In this document: piece by piece, positions 19,501 through 28,021 of the stretch
Position numbering within the stretch: position 1 is the first letter of the stretch
Layout: each line of letters opens with the position of its first letter
Assembly (NCBI RefSeq): GCF_900110105.1
Contig: NZ_FOCL01000017.1
Span: forward strand, 62,001-126,000
Direction of reading: 5' to 3'
From: Mucilaginibacter gossypiicola
GTDB taxonomy: Bacteria; Bacteroidota; Bacteroidia; Sphingobacteriales; Sphingobacteriaceae
DNA: 64,000 bases
Translations under genes and position numbers: made by a program
Notes under the pieces: model-generated
Database searches by the model: none
What the model saw: the letters and a program-made list of their open reading frames with translations, nothing else
What the model was told of the DNA's origin: nothing

Positions 19501-19747
19501 AACCTATAAGGCTAATAACTATTGTGTTTGAATTGCCTTTGAGCTTAAGTTCAAAATGGCCTTCCATATTGGTAATAGTGCCATTTGCAGGTATCCCTTT
19601 TTCAGACACTGTTGCGCTTGCCACTGCTTTTCCCTCGCTATCTTTTACATAGCCCTGTACCGTTGCGCCGGTAGTTTGCGCACATACAGGATCAAGTAAA
19701 CTACAGCATATACAGCACAGTATGAAGTATAGTATAAGTTTTCTCAT
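16562..19747 (-). CDS. SusC/RagA-type TonB-dependent outer-membrane receptor
   Basis: Outer-membrane importer of 1061 residues. A signal peptide (about 1-23) is followed by a carboxypeptidase-regulatory-like domain (about 28-110) and then a plug with DVVVVGYQSQ and DVLKDASAAAIYGARGGNGVIIVKTK. The large beta-barrel ends in a C-terminal strand (YTLGLNIDL). There is no STN domain, so it is not expected to signal through a FecR/ECF pair. It is the first gene of an operon with susD, FAS1 and a DUF5007-like lipoprotein, and no glycosidase is in that operon. The gene directly past the terminator on the same strand is an AraC regulator. Confidence 0.96.
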   Translation of the reverse strand: MRKLILYFILCCICCSLLDPVCAQTTGATVQGYVKDSEGKAVASATVSEKGIPANGTITNMEGHFELKLKGNSNTIVISLIGYKRLEAKIGGKNVYTLQVDEQSLNDVVVVGYQSQNRREVTAAVSSIKGKDIANIPQASFDQMLQGRLPGVSVLSSTGELGAKTNIVIRGSTNVDFGNANGGNSGPLYIIDGVIFDVNAIGTAYGNNNPLALINPADIESIDVLKDASAAAIYGARGGNGVIIVKTKQAKRGKPQVSISGFAGVSTSPNLIKVTTGAAERALKLKLLEGQLGYNNIQQGVIPKALTDSLNPAFNNDVDWQGLLIRKTTVVNSQSASVAGYAGTTSYRLSVNHYNEQGVLNGYGLEKITPHLNLTIQPIKKMSIAVDLLMSSQKQSHGVGGAGAYLFTAWNFPSSFLQLSPEQEAVYSGKQHYYDDNRTFTIVGSIHLTDTLAKNLTFNSTYGSTNYTDKYDYFSPQILNGTLNTAYSTVSSSPSWSFENFLQYNKDFGKHRFIFAVGASLYSYENNYNYSSAAGINISGINTVQTVPAGTNLNTSTSYSRKTTESYYGRLNYDYAGKYLFTASFRRDATSIYSPQYRWGTFPAAAAGWIISDESFFNPIKKVVNFFKLRASYGVDGKDPGQWYSKYQTLSTDASSYVGTNGTITPNGYLGGYPSTYNGTTIVSPFPYYNNYSSFGVKSSNSVRWEKDRQVDIGGDMELFNSRVNITVDWYRKDAKDVFFYNVPAQATSGYQYYSGNYVDIRNEGLEFATNINVLGPKSAFKWNFNFNVSINKNLVTKLPNNNRDFLFGDSWFYKTLTLGEPLFSYRVFHTNGVYATNADVPTDPTTGKKETYYGVPLQAGDPKYVDVNGDYNITNDDKYIAGNPNPKYTGGFGSTFNYKRITLSFFASFVAGRKILNGALSDALNGTRNLGGWGTVAGVATYTNTLNQFWQVPGDQTTYARLVYPNGSQTDPWNIGTDYFIRDGSFIKLKNVTLGYDLPDRWLKSLGLKRVNVYMMGDNLAIWKKAKDIADPELVDSTTGSSNVIYPTAAKYTLGLNIDL

Positions 19748-20551
19748 TTGTTTGGAATTAATGTTTTAGTGATTGTTTGTTAAGTTTTAAGTGCATGGGC
19801 ACGGTTTAATTAAATGCAGCTTAGTACTGCCAGCCTGGGTTATTTCATATGTTGCGTTTTTATGTTTTATAATTCAAAAGCAGCACAGGCGTAAAAAACA
19901 TCACACAAAAAGACATAGCTCAGCCAATCCGCGCCATCGGTTAAGTGTGCTAAAAAAATGTTTGTGAGTCTCTGTTTTATTAACAGTACATGTGCGATAA
20001 ACGCCTGTAATTCATCTGCTCCACAAATTTAATCGCTAAGCCTTTCTTACTTTTTTATAAATTATCTTTGTATAAGCCAATTTTCACTAATATTTAAAAA
20101 TCAAGGTATCCAACCTTTGATAACGAAAATTTCCCCTACGATATAAAACCAATTTCATACTGCGGCCAACTAACAACCATTACGCTTACAACGCAGATAA
20201 TAAATACCCAAGCGTCAAAAAGCAGCGATAAGCAATCGACATTTAGTTGCTTGCAATAAACATCCCTGAACATCAATCAATTGACCGCTTATTGAGTTTA
20301 AAAAAGGAAGGCTAATGATACTTACAGGTAAATTTCCCTGAACAACTGTTGTATTAATTTAGTAGAATCTGGGTTTTCGGCAATTATCAGATAGCTATTT
20401 TCGCCACCAATCAAATTGTAAATAGCTAAGTTAAACTGCATCTACCGCAAAAAACCGGCATATTTTAATTAATGTTAAAACAACAATCATTATCCAGATA
20501 AATAAATAACAACTGAAAAGTAAATTCAAAATATTACTAAAAATCACAAAA
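19748..20551. other. Long non-coding gap upstream of susC
   Basis: Some 800 bp of AT-rich DNA that must hold the susC promoter on the minus strand. I found no open frame with family features and no clear terminator. A TATCTTTG at 20063-20070 fits the Bacteroidota -7 consensus TAnnTTTG on the plus strand, but no matching -33 element or gene start supports it. Confidence 0.4.
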
Positions 20552-20590
20552 TTAGATTTATAATTGTATTTAAAACAATTATAAATCTAA
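20552..20590. promoter_or_regulatory. Palindromic operator-like element, copy 2 (upstream of GH51 gene)
   Basis: TTAGATTTATAATTGT, a 7-nt spacer ATTTAAA, and ACAATTATAAATCTAA are perfect 16-bp inverted arms, the longest of the three copies. The core at 20563-20582 fits ATTGTATTWWWAACAATWAT. It lies 228 bp upstream of the GH51 start and is followed on the same strand by a terminator-like hairpin. Confidence 0.65.
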
Positions 20591-20677
20591 CTAAGACAGA
20601 TAACAGAACCGGAACCGTGGTATCACCGGAAATAAAAATATTTGATCATGAGATTGGTCAGATTTAGTTGAATAATG

Positions 20678-20710
20678 AACGTTCCAAGGTGAGATTTGGA
20701 ACGTTTTTTA
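20678..20710 (+). terminator. Terminator-like hairpin in the GH51 leader region
   Basis: AACGTTCCAA, an 8-nt loop and TTGGAACGTT form a perfect 10-bp stem followed by TTTTT on the plus strand. No plus-strand gene lies upstream, so it ends either a short RNA made from the operator region or a GH51 leader transcript (attenuator). Confidence 0.7.
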
Positions 20711-20817
20711 AAACACTTATTGGCAAAACAGCATACCCGGATTGAAGTTTCCTACACCTGTTGATTCAACCGGGCATAGTCGTTTATATATTTCAAAATC
20801 CATTATAACCTATTACC

Positions 20818-22821
20818 ATGTTAACTTTTAAAAAAATGCTCCCGCCGTTAGGCATCATGTTGAACGGCCTCCTGTTACCGTCATTGCTTTGCGGACAAAC
20901 CAAACCAAAACTAACACTTGACCTAAGCCACGCCGCCGCTCAGGTTAGCCCACGCCTGTACGGGTTAATGACCGAAGAAATCAATTATTCATACGACGGA
21001 GGCATTTACGGGGAACTTGTTCGCAACAGGGCGTTCCGGGATCATGCCGACAAAGCTGATCATTGGTTCCTGATTAAGGCAGATGGCGACAGTTCGTCGA
21101 TGAAACTGGACACAAAACATCCGGTAAATCAGGCTTTACCGGTTAGCCTTCATCTTAAAACAGCGTCGGCAAATGCGCCTGCGGGGATTGCAAATGATGG
21201 TTTCTGGGGCATCCCGGTAAAATCCTCAACAACTTACAAAGGAAGCTTTTATGCTTTTACTGAAAATGCTGCAGCAACAGCCATCACCGCCAGTATCGAA
21301 TCAACCGATGGCAAAACAGTTTATGCCAGGGCCGAAATTACAGGTATCGGCAATTCATGGAAAAAATTCAGCTATACACTTACTACTACACAAACAGCAA
21401 AGCCGGCTGCAGATACAAGGCTTGTGCTCAGGCCTTCAACAGCCGGAAGTTATTTCTTCTCACTTGTATCCCTGTTCCCTCCTACCTTTAATAACAGGGC
21501 CAACGGCAACCGCCCTGATATCATGCAGCTGCTGGCTGATATGAAACCATCGTTTTTAAGGCTTCCGGGCGGAAACTATCTTGAAGGTGGGATGTTTTCA
21601 ACCCGATTTGACTGGAAAAAAACTTTAGGCCCGATAGATCATCGTCCGGGGCATATGGGCACCTGGGGATATCGCTCATCTGACGGTATGGGATTGCTTG
21701 AGTACCTGGAATGGTGTGAGGACCTGCATATGGAGCCTTTGTTAGCTGTTTTTGCAGGCTATGCACTTAATGGCGACTACCTGGAAAAGGGACCGCTGTT
21801 AAAGCCTTTTGTTGATGAGGCGCTGGAAGAAATAGAGTATGTAACAGGTGATACCACTACCGTTTGGGGTAAAAAAAGGGCACAAGACGGGCATCCGGCC
21901 CCCTTCCCGCTTCATTATGTTGAAGTTGGCAATGAGGATGGTTTTGACAAATCTACAAGTTACAATGGCCGTTTTGAGCAATTTGCAGATGCCATTAAAG
22001 CAAAATACCCAAACCTGCAGGTGGTTGCAACCATGGGCGGTAAAGACTGGCTTGGCGCAAGATATCCGTTTGATGCCAGCAAAGCAGATGTAGTTGACGA
22101 GCATTATTACAGAAATGCATTTGAAATGGAGAGTGATGCAGCACATTATGACAACTATGACCGTAAAGGCCCTAAAATTTTTGTTGGAGAATGGGCAACA
22201 AGAGAGGGCTCTCCTACTCCAAATTTCAATTCGGCGTTAGGCGATGCAGCCTGGATGACCGGAATGGAACGTAACTCGGACATTGTTGTCATGTCATGCT
22301 CTGCGCCGCTATTTGTTAACGTAAATCCCGGCGGAATGCAATGGGAATCGGATCTTATCGGATATAATGCACTTAGCAGCTATGGGTCGCCATCATATTA
22401 TGCACAGCAAATGTTTAACAATAACAAAGGTGACGAGGTAATAGCCATTCATGGTGATGGCATTCCCACACAGCTTCAAAAACTGAATCACAAAGATTCA
22501 CTGGCTTCTGTAAATCCTAAAACTTATGCCGGATTGTTTTACGTAGCAACCCGCGATAGTAAAACCGGTACTGTGTATTTAAAAGTAGTGAACTGCCTGC
22601 CAACAGTACAAAACGTTAGTCTTGAATTAAACGGAGCAGCAAAAGTTAAACCGGCAGCCAAAGTAATTACCATGAAGGCAGATAAGCCCGAGGACACCAA
22701 TACGATAACTGAGCCTAAAAAGATCGTACCTGTCAATTCGAAATTCAATGGAGTTAAAAATTTATTTAATTATGCGTTTGCGCCATACTCCATTACAATC
22801 CTGCAGTTGGAAACAAAGTAA
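20818..22821 (+). CDS. GH51 alpha-L-arabinofuranosidase, secreted
   Basis: Releases arabinofuranose side groups from arabinan, arabinoxylan or arabinogalactan. A signal peptide ends near residue 26. Residues about 85-220 form a carbohydrate-binding-like sandwich. The TIM barrel follows, with LPGGNYLEGG, the acid/base Glu373 in VEVGNEDGF and the nucleophile Glu458 in VGEWATR; then comes the C-terminal beta domain. Length 667 is typical of exported Bacteroidota GH51. It faces away from the susC operon and is convergent with the esterase gene. The palindromic element and hairpin upstream suggest its own regulated promoter. Confidence 0.93.
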   Translation: MLTFKKMLPPLGIMLNGLLLPSLLCGQTKPKLTLDLSHAAAQVSPRLYGLMTEEINYSYDGGIYGELVRNRAFRDHADKADHWFLIKADGDSSSMKLDTKHPVNQALPVSLHLKTASANAPAGIANDGFWGIPVKSSTTYKGSFYAFTENAAATAITASIESTDGKTVYARAEITGIGNSWKKFSYTLTTTQTAKPAADTRLVLRPSTAGSYFFSLVSLFPPTFNNRANGNRPDIMQLLADMKPSFLRLPGGNYLEGGMFSTRFDWKKTLGPIDHRPGHMGTWGYRSSDGMGLLEYLEWCEDLHMEPLLAVFAGYALNGDYLEKGPLLKPFVDEALEEIEYVTGDTTTVWGKKRAQDGHPAPFPLHYVEVGNEDGFDKSTSYNGRFEQFADAIKAKYPNLQVVATMGGKDWLGARYPFDASKADVVDEHYYRNAFEMESDAAHYDNYDRKGPKIFVGEWATREGSPTPNFNSALGDAAWMTGMERNSDIVVMSCSAPLFVNVNPGGMQWESDLIGYNALSSYGSPSYYAQQMFNNNKGDEVIAIHGDGIPTQLQKLNHKDSLASVNPKTYAGLFYVATRDSKTGTVYLKVVNCLPTVQNVSLELNGAAKVKPAAKVITMKADKPEDTNTITEPKKIVPVNSKFNGVKNLFNYAFAPYSITILQLETK

Positions 22822-22856
22822 CGGTTGATCATCCGGACACAGCATCTACCCTTAAC

Positions 22857-22894
22857 ACAAAAACCCACGCTTCAACTAAAGTGCGGGTTTTTGT
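22857..22894 (+). terminator. Probable terminator after GH51
   Basis: AAAACCCACG, a loop and GTGCGGGTTTTTGT can pair as a stem with a bulge and then a T-run, 36 bp after the GH51 stop. The stem is imperfect, so confidence is moderate. Confidence 0.5.
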
Positions 22895-22944
22895 ATAAAT
22901 ATATTAAATTGATAAAACGGCTAATTGATTTTGGGGCCCGTAAC

Positions 22945-24459
22945 TCATCTCTGCCCGTACTGCAATGCGTAAGGAATAGGCGTTATTTTCTTCTTGGCGA
23001 TATTATCAGGAGTTACGTATACCAGTTCAAGCTTACGGCCGCCTTCTTTTTGAAAATATTCTATTCGCAAAGGGTAAAATCCTTTTTTTAGAGGAACGAT
23101 ATATGACCGTTCGATATCTCCGTCGTGCAAACCATCAAGATCAATCACAACCTTGTTATCCAGGTATACTTTGCAGCCATCGTCCGATCCTAACCCAAAT
23201 ATGTAATAACCTTCTTGTTTAACTTCTATTTGTCCGTCCAAAACTAAGCCAAAATTGTTTTGGCGGGGTTGTTTATCAATACTGAAAGTACTATCGGCTA
23301 CACCTTCTTTAACAGGTTTTAAACTCTTAAAATCGGGCAGTTTATCCCATTGTCCCTCATAATAAGCATAATGAAGCCCACCTGGTTGATAACCTTTTTT
23401 TAGCGATTTTGCAGGCAGGTAATTGCCCTCTTTAAATTCGCCCCTGGTGGTTTTGTCGAATTTTGAACGACCGGCAATCTGTCGTATGGTAACTTTAGCA
23501 GCGCCTGTTAATTCTAACTCAGGCTTTACCACCGGCGACGTTAACAATGGCTCCGAGCCATCAAAAGTATAATGCACTTTTGTTGTATCCTCGAAATACC
23601 AAATCTTTATTGGCTTGTTTTTTAGCACAATCCCGTTTGAAGGGTGAAACTCGAGGGGCTTCCCACCATAGTCGCTGTAAGCAAACCTTAAACCGTCGTA
23701 CATATTTTTAAGCCGTACAGTACCGTGCGATTCTTTGGGATAAGCTTTTACTACCCATTCAAAACCTGCGGGCGCATCTTTTTTCAGAAGGCTATCCATC
23801 GCATTAATATTCATTTCCTTCATCCCCTGTCCCTCACGACCGCCAATATAAAGCGCCTTGCCCTTACCAGCCAGCGAAGGTAATTTTTCCTTGACCTGCT
23901 TTAGCATAACGCCATTGTCCCACCAATAGCTCGGGTCGCCGGCTATATAATTACTAAAAAGCTGCGGCTCGTTTAACAAGGCATAGGTTACAAACACACC
24001 GCCGAATGAGTGGCCAAACAGCGTGTTGTCGCCATCAGAAGGATAGGTTTTATCAATGTAGGGTATCAGCTCATCTTTAAAAAATTTCAGAAATTTATCA
24101 GCCCCGCCTGATGTTTTATTTCCTTCATTATGTGTAGGCAAAAAATCTTTGCTGCGGTCGGTGTTTAACACGCCAACAATGATCATTGGTGGCATCGTAT
24201 GCTCATCTGCTATAAAGTGCTGAATATCGCGTCCCAATTTTATGTTCCAGTCGTCGGTTATGTATAATACATCATATTTGGTTGCTGACCCAGCTTTATA
24301 ACCGTCGGGCAGTATAACCTGGATAACCCGTTTTTCATTTAAAATAACCGAATTGATAGAATCGCGTTTACCGGGCATGTCTTGTGCCACGGCACGGCCG
24401 AACTGATTAAATATTAATACAACAGCAACGGCAAAAAAAAGGTAAGGCTTGAAATTCAT
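22945..24459 (-). CDS. Secreted esterase with C-terminal PA14-like domain
   Basis: An exported alpha/beta-hydrolase of about 504 residues. I chose the ATG at 24457-24459 (MNFKPYLFF), which gives a clean signal peptide. Residues about 30-270 match the putative-esterase family (enterochelin esterase/feruloyl esterase type), with the nucleophile in GHSFGG and a late His in KESHGT. Next is a chitobiase-C-like sandwich (HYTFDGSEPLLTSP). A PA14-like domain follows (GYYIFGLGSDDGCKVYLDNKVVID), which binds carbohydrate in many secreted enzymes. In this locus a role in removing acetyl or feruloyl groups from plant glycan is likely but inferred. A terminator separates it from the upstream GH43 gene. Confidence 0.85.
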   Translation of the reverse strand: MNFKPYLFFAVAVVLIFNQFGRAVAQDMPGKRDSINSVILNEKRVIQVILPDGYKAGSATKYDVLYITDDWNIKLGRDIQHFIADEHTMPPMIIVGVLNTDRSKDFLPTHNEGNKTSGGADKFLKFFKDELIPYIDKTYPSDGDNTLFGHSFGGVFVTYALLNEPQLFSNYIAGDPSYWWDNGVMLKQVKEKLPSLAGKGKALYIGGREGQGMKEMNINAMDSLLKKDAPAGFEWVVKAYPKESHGTVRLKNMYDGLRFAYSDYGGKPLEFHPSNGIVLKNKPIKIWYFEDTTKVHYTFDGSEPLLTSPVVKPELELTGAAKVTIRQIAGRSKFDKTTRGEFKEGNYLPAKSLKKGYQPGGLHYAYYEGQWDKLPDFKSLKPVKEGVADSTFSIDKQPRQNNFGLVLDGQIEVKQEGYYIFGLGSDDGCKVYLDNKVVIDLDGLHDGDIERSYIVPLKKGFYPLRIEYFQKEGGRKLELVYVTPDNIAKKKITPIPYALQYGQR

Positions 24460-24530
24460 AATGGTGAGCATTTTGATTGCAAGTAAGACAACACATTTAT
24501 CAAGATAGTTACAGCAAAGCTTCGTAAAAA

Positions 24531-24566
24531 AAAGAGGCTGAGCCTTTTAGTGGGCTCAACCTCTTT
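24531..24566 (-). terminator. Intrinsic terminator after GH43
   Basis: AAAGAGGCTGAGCC, an 8-nt loop and GGCTCAACCTCTTT pair with one mismatch in 14 bp. On the minus strand a T-run follows. It lies between the GH43 stop and the esterase start, so the esterase probably has its own promoter or depends on read-through. Confidence 0.85.
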
Positions 24567-24592
24567 TAAATTATTGAAAAATCGAATTTCAC

Positions 24593-25882
24593 TTACGATC
24601 CTTTATTTCCGGGAGTCTTTGACAATACCGTCTCAGTTGTTGATAGCTTATAAATCACCGGCTTATGCCCGAAGATTGTAATACGATATGGCACAGCACC
24701 TTTAGAGAAATCCACCTTTTTACACGGCTTTATGGATACTCCCGGCAAATCAACAAACAGGGGTTTAAAAAGTCTGGGGTTTGAGCCTGACGTCAACGGC
24801 ATATGAACTTCCTTTTTAAGCGTATCAATTACTAATTGGTCAACAGCCAATCCCTCCCCCTTAATGCTTTGAAGAACTGCATCCACCGGCATGAACCGGC
24901 TAACGAGTTTTTTCATTTCATCTGCAGTAACAGGCATAACTGTACCGTGCCTCGGTTTAAAATTCATAGATACTTCTTCATCAATAACCTTAAAGTTTTT
25001 CAGATCAGTAGATTTTGTAAATTGGTAAAGGCCACTGGTATACATGTCATACATCAAAATAAATCCGGTACCATCGTTTAACTTAAATGTGCCCGCCCCT
25101 TCAACCGGCCGGGTAGTTTGCTGAACATATTCGTCACTTTGAAGCGTGTAACCCTTGGTTAAGCTTTTGGAAACAGCAATCTTGATTCCCGGCACCCGGT
25201 CTTCTGTTTTGAAAAACAAATAATACGTGTCATCTTTTTTCTCTATATCACCATCAATACAAGCTGCATTATCGGGGCTGAAGAATAGTTGCTTAGGTTC
25301 GCCCTCAAAATCCGTAAACTCACTATTGGCATATATATAGTGTATCTTATCCGGTTGGTTACCGTATTTTAAAGAAAAGTAAACCATGTATTTTTTAGCA
25401 ACATCATCGTAAATGGTTTGTGGCGCCCACACCCGCAAAAGACTATCCTGACCCGAAAAACGTTTTTGAAAGTTAATATGAGATGATGACCAGTGGATCA
25501 AATCAGTTGATTTAAGCAGCACCAGTCCGCGATTGGAGCTCCACCCGTTAGCAGAAACCATGTCTGTTGCTACCATGTAAAATGTCTTTCCATCGGCGCA
25601 TCGCAATATATGAGGGTCCCTGACACCACCGGTTTCGCTGATCACCGAGCTATTTACAACCGGCTCATTATGGTTTAACGCCCAATAATGATATCCATCT
25701 GTGCTGATCGCGAAGCGGATGGCTTCCTCGCTTTTTTGATTGCCGGTAAAGTATGCAAACAGGTAACCTTTGTAGTCTGAATTAGGTTTCCGATTACTTT
25801 TTTGCGCCAAAACTGTCAATTGACTACTAAACGAGAAGAAAATAATTAAGGCAATGTTTATGGTAATTCTTGCGTATTTCAT
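24593..25882 (-). CDS. GH43-type glycosidase (arabinofuranosidase/xylosidase-like), secreted
   Basis: Five-bladed propeller glycosidase of 429 residues with a signal peptide (about 1-27). GH43 marks are an early Asp within GGVRDPHIL (Asp89, base), WAPQTIYD, an Asp in ACIDGDIEKK (pKa modulator position) and a Glu in RPVEGAGTF (acid). The family acts on arabinose- or xylose-linked glycans; the exact specificity and subfamily cannot be read by eye. It follows the GH35 gene by 24 bp and is clearly co-transcribed with it. Confidence 0.85.
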   Translation of the reverse strand: MKYARITINIALIIFFSFSSQLTVLAQKSNRKPNSDYKGYLFAYFTGNQKSEEAIRFAISTDGYHYWALNHNEPVVNSSVISETGGVRDPHILRCADGKTFYMVATDMVSANGWSSNRGLVLLKSTDLIHWSSSHINFQKRFSGQDSLLRVWAPQTIYDDVAKKYMVYFSLKYGNQPDKIHYIYANSEFTDFEGEPKQLFFSPDNAACIDGDIEKKDDTYYLFFKTEDRVPGIKIAVSKSLTKGYTLQSDEYVQQTTRPVEGAGTFKLNDGTGFILMYDMYTSGLYQFTKSTDLKNFKVIDEEVSMNFKPRHGTVMPVTADEMKKLVSRFMPVDAVLQSIKGEGLAVDQLVIDTLKKEVHMPLTSGSNPRLFKPLFVDLPGVSIKPCKKVDFSKGAVPYRITIFGHKPVIYKLSTTETVLSKTPGNKGS

Positions 25883-25906
25883 ATCAAAATAAAAATCGAA
25901 TCGTGT

Positions 25907-27730
25907 TTATTGCAACTGGTCTAAAATTGGTTTATTTAATGCAGAAAGCTCTTTATTTTCAGGTTTGAGCTGTTCAAAAACCAGGATTTCATTCTTCCCG
26001 TTGTGCAGCCACTCGCGGGGCACATATAAGGTTTGCTGAGGGCCGGTTCTCCAATACCTGCCTAAGTTGTGCCCGTTAATCCACACCACTCCTTTACCCC
26101 AATCGGTCATATCTAGATAGGTATCCCCTATTGCCGACAAGGAAAAAGTCCCCTTCTTCATAACAGGTGCATTTAAATCAACTAAATCAGGCTTTGCGGC
26201 GTAATGCCCTAAGGACTTCAATGGCAAAGGGAAATTTTGCCAATTTTTCACTTCGCTATTCTGAAAAATCACCTTGCCCACAATGCCCTTTTTATTCTGT
26301 AATAAATATTTACCAAAATTGATACGACCAAGATTTTCAACCAGGATATCCAATGTTACATTTCCGTCGGGTAGCTTGAGGTTGATACTATCCACCCCTG
26401 TACGGCGATCCAGGTTACCAATAGTTTTCCCGTTAATCATCACTACAGCGAAGTCTCTAAGATCTTTTACCTTTAATATACCTGATTTTCCTCCTTCAAT
26501 TTTTGTGCGATATAACATAAAACCATAATCAAGCTTCATATCCTCAAAAGTCAGCGGACTTTCGCTGCTCTTGCCTTCAGGCTTTAAGTCGTTAAGGCCG
26601 GCCACATTTTCAAGCTCAATTTTGGGTATCGAAATAGTTGGTTTTGCCGGTGGAACAGGCGGCAAATTAGTACCGGCCGATAAATGTTTTTGAATTACAT
26701 TTCTGAAGGCCACAAATTTGGGCGTGGGATTTCCGGCTTCGTCAAGTGGTGCATCATAATCATAACTGCTGATTTGAGGCTCATACGGGGCCTGATCATT
26801 ATAATTAGCCCCATTCATAAACCCTCTTGTCGTACCGCCATGAAACATGTACATATTTATAGAGATCCCGGCTGCAAGCACCGAATCCAGTTTGCCGGTA
26901 TATTGATCTGCCGGTACCGTATGATGCTTTGTGCCCCACCAGTCAAACCAGGCCGGATACCATTCGGCAATATAGTAAGGTCCTTTGCCATCGTGGTTTT
27001 GATTGATGAGTTCCTTTACTTTAGCCGGATCATCTAAACCATTAACTGCCGGCAGTAAACCAGGTAAATGCCCTTTTACCAGATCCGCAGCCGGATCACA
27101 GGTATATAACAACCCATCAAACCCGGCATCCTTGAACATTTTTTGATTAATGGCCAGATACTCCTTATCAGCACCATATGATCCATATTCATTTTCAATT
27201 TGCACCATCAGGATGTTACCACCATGATTTACCTGGTATGGCGACAATATTTTGCCCAACTCTTTGATGTAACTTTCGTATTCGCTTAAATACTGTGCGT
27301 TTTTACTTCTGACAATTAATCCATCTTCATTCTCCAGCCAATAGGGATAGCCACCAAACTCCCATTCGGCACATACATAAGGACTTGGGCGCAAAATCAC
27401 CCATAAACCTTCCTCCCGGGCTATTTTAATAAACTCAACGATATCATTGTTTCCCGAAAAGTCAAATTGCCCTTTCTGAGGTTCGTGCAAGTTCCAAAAA
27501 ACATAGGTGCCTATGGTATTAAGCCCCATAGCTTTTGCCATTTTCATTCTGTCGCGCCATGCCTCCCTCGGGATCCGGGGATAATGCAATTCGCCGGAAA
27601 TCATCTGGAAAGGCTTCCCATCTAAAAGAAAGTCCTTATCTCCTAATGTAAATTGATGTTTAGATTGGGCACTGACCAGGCTGCCAGCCAACAAAATAGC
27701 GGCAATAAAAAAAAGACGAAATGATCTCAT
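25907..27730 (-). CDS. GH35 beta-galactosidase, secreted
   Basis: Exo-acting beta-galactosidase of 607 residues with a signal peptide (about 1-21). The TIM barrel shows GELHYPRIPREAW, the acid/base Glu181 in QIENEYGSYG and the nucleophile Glu256 in IAEWYPAWFDWWG. C-terminal jelly-roll domains follow (VVWINGHNLGRYWRTGPQQTLYVP), a family signature. It opens the GH35-GH43 transcript. About 116 bp upstream is the GGGGCTAAWCAGCAAAA element that recurs upstream of susC of the same locus. Galactose removal from arabinogalactan or galactan side chains is the likely job. Confidence 0.95.
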   Translation of the reverse strand: MRSFRLFFIAAILLAGSLVSAQSKHQFTLGDKDFLLDGKPFQMISGELHYPRIPREAWRDRMKMAKAMGLNTIGTYVFWNLHEPQKGQFDFSGNNDIVEFIKIAREEGLWVILRPSPYVCAEWEFGGYPYWLENEDGLIVRSKNAQYLSEYESYIKELGKILSPYQVNHGGNILMVQIENEYGSYGADKEYLAINQKMFKDAGFDGLLYTCDPAADLVKGHLPGLLPAVNGLDDPAKVKELINQNHDGKGPYYIAEWYPAWFDWWGTKHHTVPADQYTGKLDSVLAAGISINMYMFHGGTTRGFMNGANYNDQAPYEPQISSYDYDAPLDEAGNPTPKFVAFRNVIQKHLSAGTNLPPVPPAKPTISIPKIELENVAGLNDLKPEGKSSESPLTFEDMKLDYGFMLYRTKIEGGKSGILKVKDLRDFAVVMINGKTIGNLDRRTGVDSINLKLPDGNVTLDILVENLGRINFGKYLLQNKKGIVGKVIFQNSEVKNWQNFPLPLKSLGHYAAKPDLVDLNAPVMKKGTFSLSAIGDTYLDMTDWGKGVVWINGHNLGRYWRTGPQQTLYVPREWLHNGKNEILVFEQLKPENKELSALNKPILDQLQ

Positions 27731-27845
27731 TAAAAATATATAAGGGTTACTGATTAAATAATTGGCACATCCTCAAAAACCGCATCGAGGCTGCTTTATG
27801 TTTAGCTGATGCGCTAAAATGAATGTAAAATCAATTAATAAAAAG

Positions 27846-27875
27846 GGGGCTAATCAGCAAAATTGAAGGGGCAAA
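27846..27875 (-). promoter_or_regulatory. GGGGCTAA-type operator-like element, copy A (upstream of GH35)
   Basis: On the plus strand this starts GGGGCTAATCAGCAAAA and ends GGGGCAAA. Aligned without gaps to 40090-40119 upstream of susC, it agrees at about 24 of 30 positions by eye. It lies 116 bp upstream of the GH35 start, between that gene and the HTCC gene. Confidence 0.5.
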
Positions 27876-28021
27876 CCTCTTAAAACACATTAAAAAGGCT
27901 ATTTTCATAACGCTTCAAGCCCGAGCAAAAGAAGATACAGGTATACAACAGGCAATAAATTACCGGCTAAAGAATAAGTTTAACTTTTTAAAAAGCGACA
28001 AACAAGAGAGTGATACGGGGT

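Noticed and set aside
20063..20070. TATCTTTG matching the Bacteroidota -7 promoter consensus
   Set aside because: No -33 TTG at the right spacing and more than 700 bp from the next plus-strand gene; an 8-mer of this kind is expected by chance.
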